A stretch of DNA of 27,198 nucleotides from Lingula anatina (Eukaryota; Brachiopoda; Lingulata; Lingulida; Lingulidae), in assembly GCF_001039355.2 (NCBI RefSeq), contig NW_019775659.1:1-27198 (forward strand). Reading direction: 5' to 3'. This document shows positions 12,201 through 19,362 of this stretch, one piece after another. A program made the position numbers and the translations under genes. Numbering within the stretch: the first letter of the stretch is position 1; every line of letters begins with the position of its first letter. A model generated the notes under the pieces. The model was given only the letters and a program-made list of their open reading frames with translations, was not told the DNA's origin and did no database searches.

Positions 12201-13420
12201 CTTGGGATGTGAATACCTGTGAATTAATAGACACTTATTACTCACTGATTGGGAGCTGATCATGGATCTTATTTTAGTTGTACAATATCATAGCTTTAGT
12301 TTATATATAAAATAAACCAAAAATGCTGCAAAATTAGTAATACCTGATTGAAAAGTTATCAAAATCAAGTTGGGTATAAGTCAGAAGTCATTTTTTGTCA
12401 GTGCTAATAATTAAATATAACAAATCTTGAAAAAGAAATGATAAAACACTGCTCCTGCCTCTTAAATGCTGCAAAGCAGTAGGCTAAGCATACATTGTGA
12501 ATGTCAGCAAATGAATTAAATGTTTTTAACAGATCTCATCTGTGACTCATTACTGTGTGCCTCACCTTATCTTGAGAGGCCCCACTCTCTGGAATGAACA
12601 CCCCCAGTGAGTAATTATAGTGACATCTCCTTAGATGATCTGCTACCAGGCTGTTAGCAGCTGTGAGGGATAAGGAACTGTCATCCTGCTGCTGGGGAGG
12701 CTTTGTCTTAAGTGAAGATCCTAACACTGAGTGTTGGAGCTCATGTACAAGTTTGTTCCGCAACTGAGACTACAATTAAAATCATACTGGAGTTAAAAAA
12801 AGGAAATAACCTGATGGCACTTAATTTAGCACTGTAAGGTATTGAGGAGAGCAGCAACTACAAAATTGTAAGCTTGACAGCATCTTCAGATGTGATGTGC
12901 TATTCAAATTTTATCATTTATCAAGGTCATTATGTGAGAAGTCCATGAATAATCTGTAAATGCATCACTACTCTTTACATCCAATTGAATGAAAAATAAG
13001 TTGTTTTGATGTGCTAGACTTATTCTATAATTGTAGCATTGATGAGAGCAGAATAATTAAGGGGTGTATCTTAGTCTATTTTTAACCTTTTCTGATAAGA
13101 ATAAGAGTTTGCATGAACAAGTATGCTAAGGTTCACACGTAGCAATATTTTCTCATGCCTTTTGTAGAGTCACAATATGGCTAGAAATTGGCAGAATCCC
13201 CATTTAATATACCCCAAAGGACAAAATGTATGTTATAATTAGTCACTGTATTCCAATGCAGCTGTATAAAATATATAAGGGCTTAAAACTTATAATTTAA
13301 AAATAATGTTGACCAACAAATACTCACCTTTAAGGAGTCCAGTACCCCCTTTCCTCGGAGACTGCTGTACAACTTGTGTTTTAGCTCGTCAGCTGATAGC
13401 ACGGATGTACTGGTGCTCAT
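278..13420 (-). CDS. OFD1: OFD1 centriolar/ciliary protein, complete, 23 coding exons
   Basis: OFD1 is a centriole, centriolar satellite and basal body scaffold needed for ciliogenesis. Coding exons in transcript order: 13420-13328, 12769-12566, 12216-12148, 11865-11727, 11253-11021, 10624-10541, 10313-10207, 9869-9750, 9486-9413, 9066-8975, 8529-8452, 8225-8158, 7874-7831, 7607-7444, 7207-7090 (or 7096), 6713-6668, 6231-6022, 5633-5498, 2304-2136, 1779-1594, 1466-1316, 1130-1015, 648-278. All junctions are GT-AG and phases agree throughout, giving 1023 residues against about 1012 in human. The start MSTSTSVLSADELKHKLY matches the human N-terminus. A LisH domain lies near residues 70-100 (NSLVADHLRRCHYNYSLGVF), followed by long Glu/Lys/Arg-rich coiled coils, then a Ser/Pro-rich tail containing RPLSSTPFRKSRW, like the human RRLSSTPLPKAKR. 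The protein ends near DSTW before stop TAG 280-278. Intron 18 hosts another gene. Confidence 0.93.
3275..3386 (+). other. Signal-anchor exon of the sulfotransferase
   Basis: An acceptor after tttattttcacttcag (ending 3260) is followed by a short leader and ATG 3275. The exon encodes MGTVRLKHMYLVITL and the rest of a hydrophobic segment, then NSSTRKAVILPT and a donor GTAAAA at 3387. The cytoplasmic tail plus single membrane segment is what Golgi sulfotransferases need, and it supplies the N-terminus missing from the large catalytic exon. The acceptor before the ATG implies an upstream non-coding exon that I cannot place. Confidence 0.65.
3275..5023 (+). CDS. Golgi carbohydrate sulfotransferase (CHST8-14 / Sulfotransfer_2 family)
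   Basis: Members transfer sulfate from PAPS to chondroitin, dermatan or other terminal glycans in the Golgi lumen. The catalytic exon has the 5'-phosphosulfate loop MPKVGCTN (bases 4355-4378), the 3'-phosphate site VVRHPLERLVSAYRDKF, and the downstream HW...LC.PC...YD.I.KFETL pattern of CHST11-like enzymes. The protein ends at LFNYTLDWYES. Proposed exons are 3275-3386, 3884-3921 and 4181-5023 (phases 1 then 0, 330 residues). The first encodes a short basic tail and a membrane anchor, MYLVITLGVPFTVFLYL, giving type II topology. Alternatives: exon 2 may start at 3863, or be skipped with acceptor 4200; both keep the frame. The catalytic exon is certain and the 5' exons probable. The gene lies antisense in OFD1 intron 18. 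The exact acceptor sugar cannot be told. Confidence 0.85.
5024..13327 (-). other. Remaining OFD1 introns: AT-rich with simple repeats
   Basis: Several introns here exceed 300 bases (for example 6232-6667, 8530-8974, 9067-9412, 9870-10206, 10625-11020, 11254-11726, 12217-12565 and 12770-13327). I saw no further genes or RNA genes in them. They contain simple sequence: a C14 run at 6801-6814, an (AT)12 tract at 7293-7316, a TTACAT-rich patch at about 6921-6961, and A-runs near 7219-7235 and 10324-10337. Confidence 0.6.
5307..5312 (+). promoter_or_regulatory. Possible polyadenylation signal of the sulfotransferase
   Basis: AATAAA lies about 285 bases after the stop codon of the sulfotransferase, still inside OFD1 intron 18 and before OFD1 exon 18. 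It is a suitable 3' end for the nested gene. Confidence 0.4.
12148..13420 (-). other. OFD1: OFD1 N-terminal exons encoding the LisH domain
   Basis: The first three coding exons encode residues 1-122. The LisH motif is split from the initiator exon by a phase-0 intron. The stretch QLRNKLVHELQHSVL corresponds to human QLRNQLIHELMHPVL, and the following segment VFTSQDLLQLLHISPHSKLY to [20 protein letters not shown]. These are the strongest orthology anchors in the gene. No in-frame ATG nearer the conserved region competes with 13420-13418. Confidence 0.92.
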
Positions 13421-14069
13421 ATTGTACTAGTGGTTTGGACGATATTCAATTTCAAGTGTTCAGTTTCAACAGTATATTTCAGTTTTCTTGGACGTCCCCT
13501 GGTCCCATTTCAGGTTATATGTTAATCAAAATTATTTTGGTATATTATCGCATATCGCCATTTAAAGGCCTTGAATGTTTTTGGAAATTAAAGATCAAAG
13601 TTTAACAAATGCAGACCTATTTAAAATTTGAGATAAAAAATCGGATTGGGGCAAAAATATTTTCTAAAAAAGGCTAAAAAAGACCAATCGTCTTGAATAT
13701 CAATACAAATACATCAGTCACAATATACTCCATTACACCAACTTGTCTATTTACCACGAGGAGAGAACCTTGAACGGCTCCACATAGAGGAAAGCGACAA
13801 AAATATCCAGCAATCGGCAGAATCAATTCATTTGTTGACATCCACCATTTTGAAATTTCCGCTACCGCTCCGCAGCAAATATGAAGCATTGACAAGATTC
13901 GTTAAATGTCAGGATTGAAGCAGATTTGAAGAATGCGAGTTTCCAATGAAAACATGGGTTTGAGCACACAAAATACATGTTGTGATATATTACTAATCAA
14001 AAAGATTTTTAAAATATTTAAAACGCCAAAACGGAAAGCTATCTGCACTGAGCTATCCCGGAGGCCAAA

Positions 14070-14079
14070 GTCACATGAT
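14070..14079 (+). promoter_or_regulatory. M-box / CLEAR-like MiT-TFE site upstream of the GH27 gene
   Basis: GTCACATGAT contains TCACATGA, the M-box bound by MITF/TFEB-type factors. It differs from the CLEAR consensus GTCACGTGAC at two positions. Its place about 90 bases before the 5' untranslated exon's donor fits a lysosomal hydrolase gene. This is a single short match, so chance is possible. Confidence 0.35.
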
Positions 14080-14160
14080 GCGGCATCAACAAACACTGGC
14101 GTAAAACCGGTGCAGTGGGCAGTGTAGGAAGTCATACAAAACTTGCTCACCTTCCATCTC

Positions 14161-14322
14161 GTAAGTATTCCTGTGGCATTTGATGAAAAAAGACTTTACT
14201 TTTTAAACCCCTTCTGCAAGTGTTCAAGTGTAAGCTGAGCTGACGAGAGTAAAAAGTTCTATCAAATCACTGGTAACAAATATATACATGTAGTTTATTT
14301 TTTATGTTTACGATCATTCCAG
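14161..14322 (+). other. Intron in the 5' untranslated region of the GH27 gene
   Basis: A perfect donor GTAAGT at 14161 (after ccttccatctc) pairs with an acceptor ending CATTCCAG at 14322. Removing this intron deletes the in-frame ATG at 14304 and leaves ATG 14337 as the first one. That ATG directly begins a good signal peptide. The upstream non-coding exon would end at 14160; its start is not known. Confidence 0.6.
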
Positions 14323-14336
14323 GTCACATTTGGGCG

Positions 14337-14507
14337 ATGCATCTGTACGCTGCAACTTTCCTGTGGATATCATGCCTTCTTCCCAGCCAGGTTGATCTCT
14401 TGAACAACGGGCTGGCAAGGACACCTCCCATGGGGTGGCTAGCTTGGGAGAGGTTCAGGTGTGATATTGATTGTAAAGATGATCCAGATAATTGTATTAG
14501 GTAAGTG

Positions 14508-14554
<47 letters not shown>

Positions 14555-16947
14555 TCATTGAAAGAAGTAAAGTATAATAAGATATTAGTTATTTTTTTTT
14601 AATTAAAAAAGGAATAGGTGGAATATTCTTTTGCAACATACCAGTACTACAGTGCCATAAACAAATTTCAATCACATGATATTTTAATAGAAGGGGTGTA
14701 GTTTTATGGCCTCGTACCACGAGGCATGAGGAACATTGCTAAGTAGTTGTAAACTTGCGATTATAGATCTGTTTAGATGATATTTGACAGCTTTATTATG
14801 GAATTTTATAGATATATCTCCCACTAACCTCCCTCACGCCCCCCCCCCCCCAAATACATATATTATCATTTAAAAAATAGTACATGATAGTTTTCTTGTC
14901 TTCCAATATTTCAAATGTTGCAACTGTAGAGGCAGAATAAATGTGTTGTGCTGGGATCACATTTGGATATACAAATAATTTAAAATACATCTTTTGATTT
15001 ATAATTATATTGGCTAAATTCTCTGTTTTAAGGATTTTTTTAAAACCAGGCTAAGTGCTTTAAGAACTTTTTTCTTGAAAATGAATTTTTTCTTTTATTT
15101 AGTTTTTGTTTGTTTGTTGGATTTTTTTTAAATCTGTTTGTATATACATATATATATTTATTTATTTATTTATTCTTTTTCATCATTGAGTTTTCAACAC
15201 TGAGTTTTTTTGTATGATTTATTGTCATCATTATTGCCGTACTGTATTATCTATCTGGATATTTACCTCTGCAAATATGGATATCAGTTATAAATTTGGT
15301 CAGTTTCAGGTCATACTTTGTTCTGTATTGTTTGTTATATGATACTGTATCATGCCCTTTGCCCATGTTGTTTGCTTACATGATATATTACTGAATATTG
15401 AAATAAAACAATTAATACCTTATATAAGTACATGTAGTGTCATGCACCTTTGTGTCCTGAAAACTTATTTACCTTTAAATGCAGAAAATTGAATTCTGTG
15501 ACGTCTAGAAATGTTAAGCTATGTCATGGTCTACTGACACTATGGCATCCTCATTTCAGTTACCATGGCAACAATATTCAATAATCGGGTTGATGGGATT
15601 TACTCCTGCTTTAAAGAAAAGAAAAAAAAACAATTATATTTATATGTATGTCAAGTACCCTGAAAAAAGAAACATCTTTTTCTAACGTACACATATACTC
15701 AACAGTTTCTCTGTTTTTACTCAAAACCAGGAGTTCTGTTTATCTCATATCATTCAGCTAGAGTCCTTGCAGAGTTGCATCCGGCTATGCAGAAGAATAG
15801 ATTCATGAGGAATTGGCCCTTATCTTATGTGGTGTAGAGTTTCGATTAAGATGACCGAGTTTCTTGTAGACTGTTTCATGTGCTGTGTCTGCAGCTTCAT
15901 TTGGAGAAAGCACTTCGCACATGCAGAGTACCATTTGGGCATTTGCAGAATCATATCTCGAATTATCTGTTTCTGTGATCTTATGCTTTGTTGGAATTAT
16001 GTAAACTTTTACCCAATCATGCTACTTATTCAATTCATACAATAGAATGTCACTGAAGAAAGCTCTTTGCACATGCAGAGTATCATTTGAGCATTTGCTG
16101 AATCAAATATCCCTTTTTGCCTTTTTAGTGAAAAGCTATTCAGAACGATGGGTGACCTGCTAGTGAAAGAGGGTTACAAGGATGTAGGTTATGAGTATGT
16201 CAACATAGATGACTGCTGGCTTACTCACAGCAGGAATGCTAAAAATCAACTGGAAGCAGACCCTACGAGGTTTCCCAGTGGAATTAAGAATCTATCTTCT
16301 TATGTAAGTATGGTGTGAATTGGACCAAAGATTTTATTTTTAGCCAAGATGCTTGATTTTGTTTTTAAATTATCAAGAATATCAAATTAAGCAACATCCA
16401 CATTATGAATTGACCTAAAATGTTCATGGATTAAGTTGTTTACAAAAACAATTTGAGTATTACACAAGTTGAAAGATACTCAACCATGGGTGAGATTTCT
16501 ATTATATTCAATATTTATGTTACACCAAAGGTATCAGCCAGCTAATTCTGAGCACCAAAATTTATTCTTTATCTGAAGAAGTCCAAATTCTTTAATTTTT
16601 TCCATATGTCCTTCCAGTACAGGATCTGGTAACATATAAATGTAATAGAAATTTGCCTTCAAATAAGAAAGCTATTGTTTATTAAAAAGCCAATAATGAG
16701 ATGATAAGTAGGACCCCATTTCCAGAGATTAGATCGACCTAACTCCCTGGCGGTTCACGCTAAATAGCTGTCAGCCGAGCGGACACGAAAGTTAATTACC
16801 CCCTTACAGCTTGTAGTAGGCGGGACTTACCCCCTTACAGCTTGTAGTAGGCGGGACGGACATTTAAGCCGGATTATCTGACAGTAATCTAGTGAGACTC
16901 CCCGCGGGGATAGATCGATCTAAAAGCTCTGGGAATACAGCCTAGGA

Positions 16948-17009
<62 letters not shown>

Positions 17010-19330
17010 CAAGAGGGTCATGGTTTCTTCAGATTGTAATACATGGGCATTAATGTTATTTTTGATATATTTTACAGATACACAATCTTGGACTGAAGCT
17101 AGGTATCTATGAAGACTTTGGGACCAAAACTTGTGCGGGATATCCCGGGATACTGTTCCAGATGGACACAGATGCCCAGACATTTGCCGACTGGGGGGTG
17201 GACATGCTGAAACTTGATGGGTGTAATGTTCCCACCGAACTTATGCCTTATGGTATGTTTTAACAGAAATGTTATTGGATAATATTCTAGGCTCACTCTG
17301 GCATTTTAAAGTCTATTAGTAAATAAATTCTATTTGCCTATAGAAAATGTAAAATATCATATAGTTTTTCCATTATTTGTCATTGATTTTGCTCATAATA
17401 TAGATGACACAGTGGATTAAATTATCAGGTGTCAAGCTGAAATAAATTTTGTCCAGAAATTTATTTTATGGAAAATTTTATTTTAAGAAATAATGTGATA
17501 TTTGCCATTGATGTTAAAACAGTTTTTCATGTCTTCATTTGATAAATTTAGTTTGAATGGTCATAACTATTTTGAGATGTATTTAATACACAAATGATCA
17601 AAGACAACACTTCTGGACAAAATATGATGGACTTTTCAATTTGCCATTGAACTCCTTCGCATATTTAGACAGCTTTATGTTTTAATGGTAAAAAAACTTG
17701 TTCTGCTATAATATATCGTGCATCACTTTTCCCAGTAAAGCACAATAAGGGAACATGAGCACTCTGTATAGCAGGTTTTCAATCACAACTAAAATGTTAA
17801 ATAACAGGGAAAACATTTCTGTTAATCTGAATTCTGTTCCCCTTCCACCACTTTCCTGTCCCCCCCCCCCCGCCCCCCCNTATATACGTATACATATATG
17901 TAAAACATTATGAGGTTTACATGCTGGCATGAGCCCACAGTTTTTGTTTGTTTGTTTCTGAGTGTAGAATTAATTTTGTGTATTGATATGTCCTGTCTAA
18001 TTCACGTCCTTACTGGTTTGTCTCAATATCTTATGCGACCAGTTTTAGAGCATGTCACAATATTGGCCATTTCACAGGTTATGCTTGTTTTGAGACCCGA
18101 CCCCCCCCCCCTTTCCCCCCCCCCCCCCCCCCCCCGCCCCCGCCCCCAGTCTATTTTTCCCTGCAGGTCAACTGTTCAACTGTTGTATAACTTTGAGAAC
18201 ATTCACAACCAGGTAATCCTCTGACTAAGAGACCATTTCCACAGACATTTAGATCGATCTATCCCTCTGGGGAGTCTCACTAGATTGCTGTCAGCTAACT
18301 GGCTTAAATGGCTGTCCTGCCTACTAAAAGCTGTACGGGGGTAATTAATTTTTTAGCACGATCCAGATGGATTGATCTAAATCTGTGGGATTAACCCAGT
18401 CTAACTAATCACGGTTGGATAGGGTGCTTGCTGCTCACTAATGGCTTAGACCAGTTGTAGATCTCATGAAAATTGTGAATTCTTTGTCACTCTCTTTTCT
18501 TTCACCACAGACTGCATACTTCTATTGTTATTTGGCAATTTATACTCTGGCATAGTGGCTGAGAGAAGAGCAAGCTGATCATGATGTGTGGTCATGGACA
18601 TTTGGAATGAGTCATTCTCTTATTATACATGTGTATGAGCCCATTCTCAAATACACCATCAGTCTGTGGATAGTTCCTACTCTGCAGGGATCTCTGCAAG
18701 TGCAATCAGCTTAATTAAAGGTACATACTAACCGAGCATCGGTGGAGCGTGGATTTCCAGTAACACATGTAAACCACTTATACTAGATTCTTATATGACT
18801 CAAATAAATTTGACTTGCCAAGGGATAAACTGAATAGATCACTCGACCAGCCATAAAAGACCTTTTGACTGCTCCTTTCTTCAAATTTATGGTTGTAAAT
18901 TTAACCTACTTTCGTGACCTACTTTCCTGCCCCATTGACATACAGCTTAGAATGCCAGCAGAAATATACGTTCAAACATCATTTTCGGGTAAAATTAAAC
19001 AATGCCTTTTGACAATTCTCTTAGTTATACTACTTGAAACTATATGCTGACATTTGGTTGGTTTTTGTGACAAAAAATTGACTTTGTATGCATCTTTAAC
19101 TGACACACCTCCTCTTGTTTCCAATGCACTTGTCAGATCACCAGCTTTTCTGTATTCTACCTGTACTTGACACCAGGAGTATGCATGTCATTCAGTTAAG
19201 CTGATTGCAGTCAGCGAGAGACGCTGCAGAATTTGGTCATATACTGATGGTGTTTATGGGACTACGGCCTATGGTTCTTGGGATAGAGGGTGCACTTACT
19301 AAAATAATTCTTGCCTGTTTTCATGCCCAT

Positions 19331-19362
<32 letters not shown>

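Larger units (their letters stand above)
13421..14336. promoter_or_regulatory. Divergent intergenic/promoter region between OFD1 and the GH27 gene
   Basis: The two start codons are 916 bases apart, head to head, so this region should hold both promoters. The outer parts are AT-rich; a less AT-rich core lies near 13740-13880 and 14020-14130. I found no TATA box and no convincing RFX X-box for the ciliary gene. An M-box/CLEAR-like site and a 5' untranslated exon for the GH27 gene are listed separately. Confidence 0.55.
14501..16128 (+). other. GH27 intron 1
   Basis: This 1.6 kb AT-rich intron carries no further exon that I could support. It starts GTAAGTG and runs at once into a CT then CA microsatellite, and it holds a C13 run at 14839-14851. 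Near its 3' end lies a diverged direct repeat of about 54 bases, the second copy of which ends close to the exon 2 acceptor. Confidence 0.65.

Noticed and set aside
13674-14150. Short open frames in the OFD1-GH27 intergenic region
   Set aside because: They have no recognisable domains, overlap on both strands, and fall where promoters and untranslated exons are expected.
14304-14336. Upstream in-frame ATG at 14304 as the GH27 start
   Set aside because: It lies inside a likely 5' untranslated intron (14161-14322), and the peptide from 14337 alone forms a normal signal sequence.
13421-14336. RFX X-box for the ciliary gene OFD1
   Set aside because: I looked for the paired GTTRCC/RGYAAC half-sites and found no convincing pair.
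17910-18224. 104-codon plus-strand frame with poly-Pro
   Set aside because: The proline run is only the translation of the poly-C tract. The frame lies in GH27 intron 3 beside an undetermined base and matches no family.
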